Positions 54,502 to 63,160 are shown, counted from the first letter of the stretch. The stretch is 64,000 nucleotides of DNA from DATCDE01 sp038252405 (GCA_038252405.1 JBBSAJ010000011.1:1-64000), one strand, 5' to 3'. Numbers and translations are program-made. The notes: generated by a model not told the origin, from the sequence alone.

Positions 54502-55793
54502 GCCGGCCGTCGGTCCGGCTGAGCCGGACCGCGCCGGCACCGCCCGTGCGCGTCGTCCACCTCGGGCTGGGCAGCTTCTTCCGGGCCCACCAGGCCTGGT
54601 ACACCCACCACTCCCCGGACGCCGCCGAGTGGGGCATCGCCGCGTTCGCTGGCCGCTCGGCCGCCCTCGCCGAGGCGCTGGCCGCGCAGGACGGCCTCTA
54701 CACGCTGGTCACCAGGGCCGCCGACGGTGACCGGTTCGAGGTGGTCGGCAGCGTGTCCGCGGCGCACGCCGCCGCCGACCACGAGGCGTGGCTTCGCCAC
54801 CTGGCCTCTCCCGACGTCGCGGTGGTGACCCTCACGGTGACCGAGGCGGGGTACCGGCCGGGCCCGGGGAGCGCGGCCGAGCGGCTGCTCGCCGGCCTGG
54901 TGGCCAGGCGGGACGCCGACGCCGGACCGCTCACGCTGCTGCCGTGCGACAACCTCGCGCACAACGGCGCCGTGCTCGCCCGCGCCGTCACTGGGCTCGC
55001 CGAGCGGGCCGACCCGACGCTGCTGCCGTGGCTGACCTCGTCGGTCGCGTTCGCGACCACCATGGTCGACCGGATCACCCCGCGCACGACGGACGACGAC
55101 GTGCGGGCGGTCACCGCGGCCACCGGGGTGGACGACGCCGTCCCCGTCGTCACCGAGCCGTTCAGCGAGTGGGTCGTCAGCGGGGCCTTCCCCGCGGGCC
55201 GACCGTCGTGGGAGGCGGCCGGCGCGCTGCTCACCGACGACCTCGCGCCGTTCGAGCAGCGCAAGCTGTGGCTGCTCAACGGGGCGCACTCGCTGCTCGC
55301 CTACGCGGGCTCGCTGCGGGGCGCGGTCACCGTGGCCGACGCGGTGGCCGACCCGGTGGTCCGCCGCTGGCTGGCGGCCTGGTGGGACGAGGCGTCGGTG
55401 CACCTGCCCCAGCCGGCGGCCGAGCTGACGGCGTACCGGGCCGCGCTGCTCGGCCGGTTCGCGAACCCGCGGATGCAGCACCGGCTCGCCCAGATCGCCG
55501 CGGACGGCTCGCAGAAGCTGCCGGAGCGGATCCTCCCCGCGCTGCGGGCCGAGCGCGCGGCCGGGCGGCTGCCGGAGGGTGCGACGATCGCGCTGGCTGC
55601 CTGGGTCTGCCACCTGCGCGGCGCCGGGCCGCCGGTGGACGACGTCCGAGCGCAGGAGTACCTGCCGCTGGCCAGCGGGCCGCTGCCCGAGGCCACCCGC
55701 CGGGTGCTGGCCGCCCTCGACCCCGAGGCCGGCGCCGACCTCGAGCTGGTCACCGCCGTGGCCGCCGTCACGAAGGAGCTGGGCCCCTCATGA
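54498..55793 (+). CDS. fructuronate reductase-like mannitol dehydrogenase
   Basis: A 431-residue polyol dehydrogenase of the mannitol dehydrogenase/UxuB family: VVHLGLGSFFRAHQAWYTHH (N-terminal NAD fold), LPCDNLAHNGAVL, and KLWLLNGAHSLLAYAGSLRG with the catalytic Lys. It should reduce fructuronate to D-mannonate (or tagaturonate to altronate) with NADH. GTG overlaps the uxaC stop and its own stop overlaps the kinase start. Confidence 0.88.
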   Translation: MSRPSVRLSRTAPAPPVRVVHLGLGSFFRAHQAWYTHHSPDAAEWGIAAFAGRSAALAEALAAQDGLYTLVTRAADGDRFEVVGSVSAAHAAADHEAWLRHLASPDVAVVTLTVTEAGYRPGPGSAAERLLAGLVARRDADAGPLTLLPCDNLAHNGAVLARAVTGLAERADPTLLPWLTSSVAFATTMVDRITPRTTDDDVRAVTAATGVDDAVPVVTEPFSEWVVSGAFPAGRPSWEAAGALLTDDLAPFEQRKLWLLNGAHSLLAYAGSLRGAVTVADAVADPVVRRWLAAWWDEASVHLPQPAAELTAYRAALLGRFANPRMQHRLAQIAADGSQKLPERILPALRAERAAGRLPEGATIALAAWVCHLRGAGPPVDDVRAQEYLPLASGPLPEATRRVLAALDPEAGADLELVTAVAAVTKELGPS

Positions 55794-57331
55794 CCACCCC
55801 CCCTGCCCCCCGGGTGATGCTGGGCCTGGACGTCGGCACCACCGGCACCAAGGCGGTCGCCTTCGCGGTCGGCTCGACCTGGCGGCAGGTCGCCGTCCGC
55901 GAGTACCCGCTGCTGCAGCCGGCCCCCGGCCAGCAGGTGCAGGACCCGGACCTGGTGATGGCGGCCGCCGAGGGCGCGCTGGCCGAGTGCGTTGCGGCCG
56001 TCAGGGACGCCGAGGTGGTCGGGATCTGCCTCAGCACGGCCATGCACGGGCTGATCGGCCTGGACGCCGAGCACCGGCCGATCACCCCGCTGCTCACCTG
56101 GGCCGATGCGCGGGCCGGCGCCCAGGCGGCCACGCTGCGCGCCTCCGGGCAGGCGGCCGAGCTGCACCGCCGCACCGGCACGCCGGTGCACCCGATGACG
56201 CCGCTGACCAAGCTCATGTGGTTCTACCAGGACGACCCGCAGACCGCGGCCACGGTGCGCTGGTGGGTCGGGCTGAAGGACTACGTCGTGTGGCGGCTCA
56301 CCGGGACCCTGGTCACCGAGCTGTCGTCGGCGTCCGGCACCGGGCTGCTCAACCTGGCCGCCCGGGACTGGGACCCCGCGGCGGTGGCGCTGTCCGGGGC
56401 TCGGACGGACCAGCTGCCGCCGGTCCGTCCGACAACCGATCACCTGAGGCTGTCGGCCGTGGCGGCCGGTCGGCTGGGGCTGGCCGCGGGGACGCCGGTC
56501 GTGCTGGGCGCCGGCGACGGGCCGCTCGGCAACCTGGGCACCGGGGCGCTGGCGCCGGGCGTGGCCGGGCTCAGCCTGGGCACGAGTGGGGCGATCCGGA
56601 TGGTCGTCCCCGCCCCCCCGGCCGGCCTGGACGCCGCCTTGTTCTGCTACGCGCTCACCGCGGAGCGCTGGGTGGTCGGGGGCGCCGTGAGCAACGGCGG
56701 GATCGTCGAGCGGTGGGCGGGTACGGCGCTGGCGCCGGACCTGGTCGCCGCGGCCGGCAGCACCGCAGCCGACCAGGCGGTGCTGGATCTGGCCGCCTCG
56801 GTGCCCCCCGGCAGCGACGGGCTGGTGATGCTGCCGTACCTGCTGGCCGAACGGGCTCCGCTGTGGGACCCGGACCTGCCCGGCGCCTACCTCGGGCTGC
56901 GCCGCGGGCACACCCGGGCGCACCTGGTGCGGGCGGCCGTCGAGGGGGTCTGCCTGCAGCTGTCCACGATCTTGGACCGGCTGGACCGGCTGCAGCCGGT
57001 GACCGCCGTCCGGGTGACCGGGGGCGTGTTCCGCTCGCCGCTGTGGCGCGACGTGCTGGCCGCGGTGCTGGACCGGCCGCTGCACCTGGTGGGCACCGAG
57101 GAGGGGACGGCGCGGGGCGCGGCAGCGCTCGGGCTGTGCGCCCTGGGCCTCGCCCCCGACCTCGAGTCGGCGCTGGCCCTGCTGCCGGACCCCGCCGCGG
57201 ACGACGCCGCGCAGGTCAGCGCGGACCCGGCGCTGGTCGCGACGTACCGGTCCACCAGGGCGGCGATCCCCGGCCTCATCGCCGGGCTGGTCCCGGTGGC
57301 CGACCTGTTCGCCGGCCCTACTGGACCGTAG
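55790..57331 (+). CDS. FGGY carbohydrate kinase, gluconokinase-like
   Basis: A 513-residue FGGY kinase: MLGLDVGTTGTKAVAFAVGS (9-28), CLSTAMHGLIGLD, TWADARAGAQA, RRTGTPVHPMTPLTKLMWFY (typical of GntK-type gluconokinases), and the C-terminal VTGGVFRSPLWRDVLA. A gluconate kinase produces 6-phosphogluconate. Third gene of the uxaC operon by a 4-nt overlap. A xylulokinase role is the main alternative. Its 3' end overlaps the SRPBCC gene by 14 bp. Confidence 0.85.
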   Translation: MTTPPAPRVMLGLDVGTTGTKAVAFAVGSTWRQVAVREYPLLQPAPGQQVQDPDLVMAAAEGALAECVAAVRDAEVVGICLSTAMHGLIGLDAEHRPITPLLTWADARAGAQAATLRASGQAAELHRRTGTPVHPMTPLTKLMWFYQDDPQTAATVRWWVGLKDYVVWRLTGTLVTELSSASGTGLLNLAARDWDPAAVALSGARTDQLPPVRPTTDHLRLSAVAAGRLGLAAGTPVVLGAGDGPLGNLGTGALAPGVAGLSLGTSGAIRMVVPAPPAGLDAALFCYALTAERWVVGGAVSNGGIVERWAGTALAPDLVAAAGSTAADQAVLDLAASVPPGSDGLVMLPYLLAERAPLWDPDLPGAYLGLRRGHTRAHLVRAAVEGVCLQLSTILDRLDRLQPVTAVRVTGGVFRSPLWRDVLAAVLDRPLHLVGTEEGTARGAAALGLCALGLAPDLESALALLPDPAADDAAQVSADPALVATYRSTRAAIPGLIAGLVPVADLFAGPTGP

Positions 57332-57764
57332 GTTGCCGGGGGCCCAGGTGGGCGCCGGTCTCCAGCAGGGTCTTCAGGTTGCAGAGCAGCCGCAGCCACG
57401 ACTCGTCGAGCTCGGCGTCCGGCCGGCGCTCGAGATCGTCGTGGGTGAGCGACACCCGGACGACGCCGGGCTCGACGTCGGTCAGCTCCCAGCTGACCCA
57501 GGACTGCGCGTCCTCGGCCGGGTCGCCGTCCGTGCCGCTGCCGAGGCTGTGCACCAGCCGGCGTCCATGGTCGACGTGCACCACCCGGCCGACCAGCGTC
57601 GAGGCCGGCTCCCCACCGCAGAACGTGATGGTGGAGCCGGGCGTCCAGTCCGAGCAGACCGCCAGCCCGAAGTAGTACTGGCGGGTCAGCGCGGGATCGG
57701 TGAGGGCCCGCCACACCTGCCCGGACCTGGCCGCGACGTACACCGTGAAGCTTCGGGTCTGCAT
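57318..57764 (-). CDS. SRPBCC/AHA1-like protein
   Basis: A 148-residue START-like fold protein: SFTVYVAARSGQVWRALTDP at the N-terminus, TRQYYFGLAVCSDWTPGSTI and a long final helix (ELDESWLRLLCNLKTLLET). Such proteins bind hydrophobic ligands or act as Hsp90-activator-like domains. Convergent with the kinase gene. No specific role. Confidence 0.82.
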   Translation of the reverse strand: MQTRSFTVYVAARSGQVWRALTDPALTRQYYFGLAVCSDWTPGSTITFCGGEPASTLVGRVVHVDHGRRLVHSLGSGTDGDPAEDAQSWVSWELTDVEPGVVRVSLTHDDLERRPDAELDESWLRLLCNLKTLLETGAHLGPRQPTVQ

Positions 57765-57775
57765 GACCCCTCCGG

Positions 57776-58087
57776 TCAGGAGCAGGTGACGCGCGGGTTC
57801 CACGGGGCGAAGACGCCGTCCGGGCTGGCCTTGAACAGCCACACGTGCAGGTCGTCGTGGATCGGCAGGCCCGGCTCATGACCCGGCATCGGCCCGTTGA
57901 ACGGCTGGCCGAACAGGGTGGGCCGGTCCCCGGCCGTGCTGAGGTCCTGGTGGGCGTCGGCCCGGAACCACTGAGCACCGAGCAGCTCCATCTCGCCCTC
58001 CCGGTCTGGTGCGCAGAGCAGCATCGACGGCTTGGCCGGATCGATGGGGGCCATCATCCGGGAGAAGTTGAGGTAGTGGTAGCCCAT
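57776..58087 (-). CDS. uncharacterised 103-residue protein
   Basis: A cohesive soluble-looking protein (YHYLNFSRMMAPIDPAKPSM ... QWFRADAHQDLSTAGDRPTL ... DDLHVWLFKASPDGVFAPWN) rich in aromatic and Pro residues. ATG at 58087 starts 11 bp after the SDR stop, so the two may be cotranscribed. No family recognised. Confidence 0.65.
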   Translation of the reverse strand: MGYHYLNFSRMMAPIDPAKPSMLLCAPDREGEMELLGAQWFRADAHQDLSTAGDRPTLFGQPFNGPMPGHEPGLPIHDDLHVWLFKASPDGVFAPWNPRVTCS

Positions 58088-58098
58088 TGCGCCGGACT

Positions 58099-58893
58099 TC
58101 AGCCGCCGTCTGTGGCCCACCCGCTCGTGGGTCCGGTGTTGTCCAGGCCGCCGTCCACGAGCACCGTGTCGCCGGTGATGTAGTCGCTGGCCGGCGTGGA
58201 CAGGAAGACGATCGCGTGCGCGACGTCCTCCGCGGTTCCGAGGACGCCGGCCGGCAGCGCGGAGGCCACCAGGTCGGGGTCCAGGCCGTACCGCCCCCAG
58301 GCCTCGGTGCGGATGATGCCGGGGGCCACGCAGTTGAGCCGGATGCCGTGCCGGCCCCACTCCACGGCCATGGTCCGGGTCATGCTCTCCACCCCGGCGC
58401 GGGCGGCCGCCGAGTGGGCCATCCCGGGCATCGCCCGCCGCGGGCTGATGACGACCGAGACGACCTTGCCGTAGCCGTGGGGGATCATCGACCGGTTCGC
58501 CACCTGGGTGGTCAGGTTGAACACGGCGTCCAGGTTGAGTCGGGTGACCGCCCGCAGCCCGTTCAGCGAGATGTCCTCGGCCGGCGACACGAACTGGCCG
58601 CCGGCGTTGTTCACCAGGACGTCGATGCGCCCGTGGGCCGCCATGACGGCGTCCAGCATGGCGTCCACCTGGTCCGGCTCGCGGACGTCGCAGGGATAGG
58701 CGAGCACGTCGCCGCCGGCGCGCTGGGCCAGTGCGGCGGTCTCCTCGACGAGCTCGGCGCGCCGCCCGGTGACCGCCACCCGGGCCCCGAGGGAGGCGAG
58801 CTCCAAGGCGGTGGCCCGACCGATGCCGGTGCCCCCTCCGGTGACCAGCGCGGTACGGCCGTCGAGCAGCCCGGGGCGGAAGAGATCGACCAT
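58099..58893 (-). CDS. SDR of the DECR/PECR type without the YxxxK motif
   Basis: A 264-residue SDR with TALVTGGGTGIGRATALELA, VNNAGGQF and NCVAPGIIRTEAWG. The usual YxxxK position reads HSAAARAGVESM, so the catalytic Tyr and Lys are replaced. This sequence is typical of dienoyl-CoA or trans-enoyl-CoA reductase-like SDRs, which use other residues. A fatty-acid reductase role is inferred. Confidence 0.82.
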   Translation of the reverse strand: MVDLFRPGLLDGRTALVTGGGTGIGRATALELASLGARVAVTGRRAELVEETAALAQRAGGDVLAYPCDVREPDQVDAMLDAVMAAHGRIDVLVNNAGGQFVSPAEDISLNGLRAVTRLNLDAVFNLTTQVANRSMIPHGYGKVVSVVISPRRAMPGMAHSAAARAGVESMTRTMAVEWGRHGIRLNCVAPGIIRTEAWGRYGLDPDLVASALPAGVLGTAEDVAHAIVFLSTPASDYITGDTVLVDGGLDNTGPTSGWATDGG

Positions 58894-58926
58894 CCCGGCA
58901 ACCTACCGGCGGCCACCCCCACCCCG

Positions 58927-58974
58927 CATGAAGGGCACCTTCTGTGCGTGTGGCCGCAACATCCCACCCTTCAT
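58927..58974. repeat. CATGAAGG element, copy B (reversed)
   Basis: Starts CATGAAGGGCACCTTCTGTG and ends CCCACCCTTCATC. Reverse-complemented it aligns with copy A at 51631-51679: CATGAAGGGTGGGATGTTGC leads and the AGAAGG...CCTTCATG end follows. It sits between the SDR and flavodoxin-like genes. Confidence 0.65.
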
Positions 58975-59002
58975 CGGACGCCGGTCGCCGGCTGTCGCCG
59001 TC

Positions 59003-59051
59003 CATGAAGGTGCGCTTTGTGCGGCAGTGCGCACAGAAGGGCACCTTCATG
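59003..59051. repeat. CATGAAGG element, copy C
   Basis: CATGAAGGTGCGCTTTGTGC ... GCACAGAAGGGCACCTTCATG: a more symmetrical version, nearly palindromic over 49 bp. It covers the stop codon (59047-59049) of the flavodoxin-like gene. Confidence 0.65.
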
Positions 59052-59502
59052 CGGGAGGGGGGCGGCCGGCGGGGAGCCGGGTGCTCAGCGCGGCGCCCCA
59101 GGCCCTGGCCCGGTCCAGCTCCCCCTCGGCCGGCCGACCGGACGCCTCCGCCGGGGCGTCCACGCGGAAGCTCTCCGGGGCGACGATCAACCGGTAGCCG
59201 GCCCGACGCAGCTGTTGGCCGATCCCGTGGCCGGTCGCCCCGGTGAGCGGCCGCTGGGGCTCCGTGCGGGTATCGAACGCCGCTGCGCGCACCCAGTCGA
59301 CCGGCTCGAGACCGGCCAGCCAGGCCGCCAGCTCCGGGTCGATCCGCGGACCGCCCACGACCACCAGGTCCACGTCCCGGCCGGGGGTGGGGCTGCCGAC
59401 GTCCTCGAGCAGGACGTCGTGCGGCAGCAGGCCCTCGGCCACGGCCTCGGCCAGCTTGCGGGTCCCGCTGCACCTCGAGTCGACGACGATGAGCACGCGC
59501 AT
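59047..59502 (-). CDS. flavodoxin-like protein
   Basis: A 151-residue flavodoxin-fold protein: VLIVVDSRCSGTRKLAEAVA (FMN-binding P-loop, residues 3-22), then DLVVVGGPRIDPELAAWLAG and ATGHGIGQQLRRAGYRLIVA. The usual flavodoxin loop TxTG is replaced by SRCSGT. The C-terminal dozen residues come from the repeat copy C, which supplies the stop codon. Confidence 0.7.
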   Translation of the reverse strand: MRVLIVVDSRCSGTRKLAEAVAEGLLPHDVLLEDVGSPTPGRDVDLVVVGGPRIDPELAAWLAGLEPVDWVRAAAFDTRTEPQRPLTGATGHGIGQQLRRAGYRLIVAPESFRVDAPAEASGRPAEGELDRARAWGAALSTRLPAGRPPPA

Positions 59503-59578
59503 GGCGACCTCCTGCGGCGGTGCCCCCCAGGCCCGAGTCTGCCGCCCCGCCCGCGTCGAGGGAAGAGGCCGGCCAGGG

Positions 59579-60087
59579 TCAGTCGGTGTCCGGCCGGGCC
59601 GGCTCTGCCGCGGACCCTTCGTCCGGCTCGGGAGCCACCTCGGGTGCGGCCACCTCCTCGACCTCCTCGACCTCCTCGGCGAGGATCGGGTCGTCGTGCG
59701 AGCGGTGGGCCAGCGGGTAGCTGCGAGAGGATGCCCGCAGGTACGAGGTGATCATGGCGGCGATCGGCGGCGCCATGAACGCCCCCACTCAGCCAGTAGT
59801 TCTCGGCCTGCTGGTAGATCAACGTCCAGGCCAGCAGGATCAGCGCCGGCACTACGCCGACCAGCCCGAGCGTGACGACGATCGGGACGGCGGCGCCGAT
59901 GTAGGTGCCCACCGCCGGGATGAACTCGGCCACGAAGCCCTCGAACGCCGACATCGGCAGCGCGATCGCGACATCCACGCCGACGGCGACCATCGCGACG
60001 AAGAACAGCCCGATCACGACCATGCTGACCACACCGCGCGCCTTCAGGATGACGATCACGAGCACCGCGGAGGCCAGGATGACGACC
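59579..60087 (-). pseudogene. AI-2E family transporter remnant with internal deletion
   Basis: The 5' part reads LVIVILKARGVVSMVVIGLF, EFIPAVGTYIGAAVPIVVTL and WTLIYQQAENYWLS, the central helices of AI-2E/PerM transporters. It then shifts frame to GAFMAPPIAAMITSYLRASS and an acidic tail ending at 59579, the last helix and C-terminus. About 25-30 codons between YWLS and GAFM and the whole N-terminal half are missing. Confidence 0.65.
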
Positions 60088-60107
60088 CTCCTCTCGCCTG
60101 CCGCTGC

Positions 60108-60992
60108 TCAGGACCGGTCGGCGAGGTGCAGCTGCTTGAGCGCCTTCTGCTGGTCGGCGTGGTGCTTGAGGACGACGCCCAGCGTGCCCCTGGCGGCGTC
60201 CGCGTCAAGGGTGTCCAGGCCCAGCGCCAGCAGGGTGCGCGCCCAGTCGATGGTCTCCGAGATCGACGGCGGCTTGCGCAGCTCCAGGCTGCGCAGCGCC
60301 CGCACGGTGCGCACGATCTGCTCGGCCAGCGCGTCGGCGACCTGCGGCACCCGGGTGAGCACGATGGCCTTCTCGCGGGCGGCGTCCGGGTAGTCCAGGT
60401 GCAGGTACAGGCACCGGCGCTTGAGCGCCTCGGACAGCTCACGCGTGGCGTTCGACGTCAGCACCACGAACGGACGCCGGGTCGCCGTGATGGTGCCCAG
60501 CTCGGGGACGGTGACCTGGAAGTCGGAGAGCACCTCGAGCAGCAGCCCCTCGACCTCGACGTCGGCCTTGTCGGTCTCGTCGACGAGCAGCACGGTCGGG
60601 TCGGCCCGCCGGATCGCGGCGAGCAGCGGCCGCTCGAGCAGGAACTCCTCGCTGAAGATGTCGTCGTGGACGGCGTCCCAGGTGGCGTCGTCCGAGGCGG
60701 ACTGGGCGGCCTGGATCCGAAGCAGCTGCTTCTTGTAGTTCCACTCGTACAGCGCCCGGGCCTCGTCCAGTCCCTCGTAGCACTGCAGCCGCACCAGCCC
60801 GGCGCCGGTGGCCGCCGCCACGGCCTTGGCCAGCTCCGTCTTGCCGACGCCGGCCGGTCCCTCGACGAGCAGCGGCTTGCCCAGCCGGTCGGCCAGGAAC
60901 ACGACGGTCGCGATGGCGTCGTCGGTCAGGTAGCCGGCGCTGGCCAGCCGGTCCCGGACGTCGGCGACGGAGGCGAAGACCGGCCCGGTCAC
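60108..60992 (-). CDS. MoxR-type AAA+ ATPase
   Basis: A 294-residue AAA+ protein: Walker A GPAGVGKTELAKAVA (about 45-59), Walker B TVLLVDETDKAD, sensor 1 LTSNATRELSEALKRRCLYL with the Arg finger. This is the MoxR/CoxD group, chaperones that insert metals or mature enzymes, usually next to a VWA-domain gene; none is seen here. GTG at 60992 overlaps the ideR stop (GTGA). Confidence 0.88.
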   Translation of the reverse strand: MTGPVFASVADVRDRLASAGYLTDDAIATVVFLADRLGKPLLVEGPAGVGKTELAKAVAAATGAGLVRLQCYEGLDEARALYEWNYKKQLLRIQAAQSASDDATWDAVHDDIFSEEFLLERPLLAAIRRADPTVLLVDETDKADVEVEGLLLEVLSDFQVTVPELGTITATRRPFVVLTSNATRELSEALKRRCLYLHLDYPDAAREKAIVLTRVPQVADALAEQIVRTVRALRSLELRKPPSISETIDWARTLLALGLDTLDADAARGTLGVVLKHHADQQKALKQLHLADRS

Positions 60993-61672
60993 GCGCGGAC
61001 CACGGACACGTGCGCGGCCAGCTCGAGGCTCAGCTCGGCGTACTCGTCGGCGCTGCCCACGAGCACCGTGCCGTCCGACCTGCGGACCCTGACCAGCTCC
61101 CCCGGCTGGACGCCGGCCCGGCGCAGCGCGGTCAGCAACGTCGGGTCGCCCTGCAGCGGCTCACCGATCCGGCGCACGACCACCCGCCGGGAGCTCTCAG
61201 CGGCGACCTCGTCGAGGCCGACCAGCTGCTCGTGCGGATCGTGCGTCGGGGCGTCGCCCAGCTCGTCCAGCCCGGGGATCGGGTTGCCGTAGGGGGAGTC
61301 GGTGGGGTGACCGAGCAGCTCGAGCAGCCGCCGCTCGACCGCCTCGGACATCACGTGCTCCCAGCGGCAGGCTTCGGCGTGCACCTCCTCCCAGGGCATC
61401 CCGATGACGTCGACGAGCAGCCGCTCGGCCAGCCGGTGCTTGCGCATCACCCGGGTCGCCACCTGGCGGCCCTGGGGGGTCAGTTCGAGGTGCCGGTCCC
61501 CCTGCACGACCAGCAGGCCGTCGCGCTCCATCCGGGCCACGGTCTGGCTGACGGTGGGACCGCTTTGGCCCAGCCGCTCGGCGATGCGGGCGCGCAGCGG
61601 GACCACGCCCTCCTCCTCCAGCTCGAAGACCGTGCGGAGGTACATCTCCGTGGTGTCGATGAGATCGCTCAC
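60989..61672 (-). CDS. ideR: iron-dependent repressor (IdeR/DtxR)
   Basis: A 227-residue DtxR-family repressor. With GTG at 61672 as residue 1, the metal ligands fall at the numbers known from IdeR/DtxR: Met10, His79, Glu83, His98, Cys102, Glu105 and His106. The winged helix (RIAERLGQSGPTVSQTVARM) and the C-terminal SH3-like domain (LVRVRRSDGTVLVG) are present. It represses iron uptake genes when Fe2+ is plentiful. Coupled to the moxR gene. Confidence 0.93.
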   Translation of the reverse strand: MSDLIDTTEMYLRTVFELEEEGVVPLRARIAERLGQSGPTVSQTVARMERDGLLVVQGDRHLELTPQGRQVATRVMRKHRLAERLLVDVIGMPWEEVHAEACRWEHVMSEAVERRLLELLGHPTDSPYGNPIPGLDELGDAPTHDPHEQLVGLDEVAAESSRRVVVRRIGEPLQGDPTLLTALRRAGVQPGELVRVRRSDGTVLVGSADEYAELSLELAAHVSVVRA

Positions 61673-61798
61673 GCGGTCCGGTCCGCCTTGTCGCTCGTCA
61701 GTGGGGAACCCGGGCCCATTCTCGCCGATCACGGCGGCCTTGGCTGCCCCCCAGTTCCGGACTGCGGGGTCCGGGCCTGCCCCCTAGGCTCGACAGGC

Positions 61799-63151
61799 AT
61801 GGGCGTTCGTGTGTGGTGGATGCGCCGCGACCTGCGGCTGGCCGACAACCCGGCGCTGCGCGCCGCCGCGCGCGACGACGCCTCGGTGCTGCCACTGTTC
61901 GTGCTGGACCCGGCCCTGTGGGGGCCGGCCGGGGCGCCCCGGCAGGCCTACCTGCTGCGCAGCCTGCGGGCCCTGGACGACGACCTCGGTGGGGCGCTGC
62001 ACGTGCGCCGCGGCGACCCGGTCGCGGTGCTGCCCGCGGCGGCCGCCCTGCTGGGTGCCGACGAGGTGCACGTGGCTGCCGACCACGGGCCGTACGGCGC
62101 CGGACGGGACGCCGCGGTCGAGCAGGCCCTCGACGGGCACGACGTGGCGCTGGTGCGCACCGGGTCGCCGTACGCGGTGGCGCCGGGGCGGGTGCGCAAG
62201 GGCGACGGCACGCCGTACCGGGTCTACACGCCGTTCTACCGGGCCTGGGGCGCGCACGGCTGGCGGCCTCCCGCGGCCGGCACGGGCCGGGTGCGCTGGG
62301 CCGGGCTCGACGACACCGAGGCACTGCCGGCCGAGCCGGACCTCGGCACCGTCGTGCTGCCCCCCGCCGGCGAGCGGGCCGCGACCGAGCGCTGGCTGGC
62401 CTTCGCCGAGGCCGACCTGGACGGCTACGCGAGCGACCGGGACCGGCCCGATCGCGACCGGACCTCTCGGCTGTCGGTGCACCTGAAGTACGGCGAGCTG
62501 CACCCGCGCACCCTGCTGGCCGAGCTGGGTGACCGCCCGGGGCACGAGGCGTTCCGCCGCGAGCTGGCCTGGCGGGAGTTCTACGCCGACGTCCTGCACC
62601 ACCAGCCGGGGTCGGCCCGGGCGTACCTGCAGCCGCGGCTGGCGGCCATGGAGCACGACACGGGTGCGCTGGCGGCGCAGCGGCTGGCCGCCTGGCAGGC
62701 CGGGCGCACCGGCTACCCGTTCGTGGACGCCGGGATGCGGCAGCTGCTCGCCGAGGGCTGGGTGCACAACCGGGTGCGGATGGTGGTGGCCAGCTTCCTG
62801 GTCAAGGACCTGCACCTGGAGTGGACCCTGGGCGCGCACTGGTTCCTGCGACACCTCGTCGACGGGGACCTGGCCAGCAACCAGCACGGCTGGCAGTGGG
62901 TCGCCGGCACCGGGACCGACGCCGCGCCGTACCACCGGGTGTTCAACCCGGTGGGCCAGGGACTGCGGTTCGACCCGGACGGCGACTACGTGCGCCGGTA
63001 CCTGCCCGAGCTGCGCGGCGTCCCCGGCCCCGGGGTGCACGAGCCGTGGGCTCTCCGGGGGGGTCCGCCCGCCGGCTACCCGGACCGGATCGTCGACCAC
63101 TCGGTGGAACGGACCGAGGCTCTGCGCCGCTACCAGCAGCTCAGGCGCTAG
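61799..63151 (+). CDS. phr: deoxyribodipyrimidine photolyase
   Basis: A 450-residue class I CPD photolyase/cryptochrome family protein: VWWMRRDLRLADNPAL at the N-terminal antenna domain and FAD-domain motifs TSRLSVHLKYGELHPR, WREFYADVLHH, AWQAGRTGYPFVDAGMRQL and GWVHNRVRMVVASFLVKDLH, with the Trp-rich electron path (GWQWVAGTGTDAAPY). It repairs UV dimers using blue light. ATG at 61799 has TAGGCT 8 nt upstream. parA follows 9 bp after its stop. Confidence 0.93.
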   Translation: MGVRVWWMRRDLRLADNPALRAAARDDASVLPLFVLDPALWGPAGAPRQAYLLRSLRALDDDLGGALHVRRGDPVAVLPAAAALLGADEVHVAADHGPYGAGRDAAVEQALDGHDVALVRTGSPYAVAPGRVRKGDGTPYRVYTPFYRAWGAHGWRPPAAGTGRVRWAGLDDTEALPAEPDLGTVVLPPAGERAATERWLAFAEADLDGYASDRDRPDRDRTSRLSVHLKYGELHPRTLLAELGDRPGHEAFRRELAWREFYADVLHHQPGSARAYLQPRLAAMEHDTGALAAQRLAAWQAGRTGYPFVDAGMRQLLAEGWVHNRVRMVVASFLVKDLHLEWTLGAHWFLRHLVDGDLASNQHGWQWVAGTGTDAAPYHRVFNPVGQGLRFDPDGDYVRRYLPELRGVPGPGVHEPWALRGGPPAGYPDRIVDHSVERTEALRRYQQLRR

Positions 63152-63160
63152 CCTCCCCGG

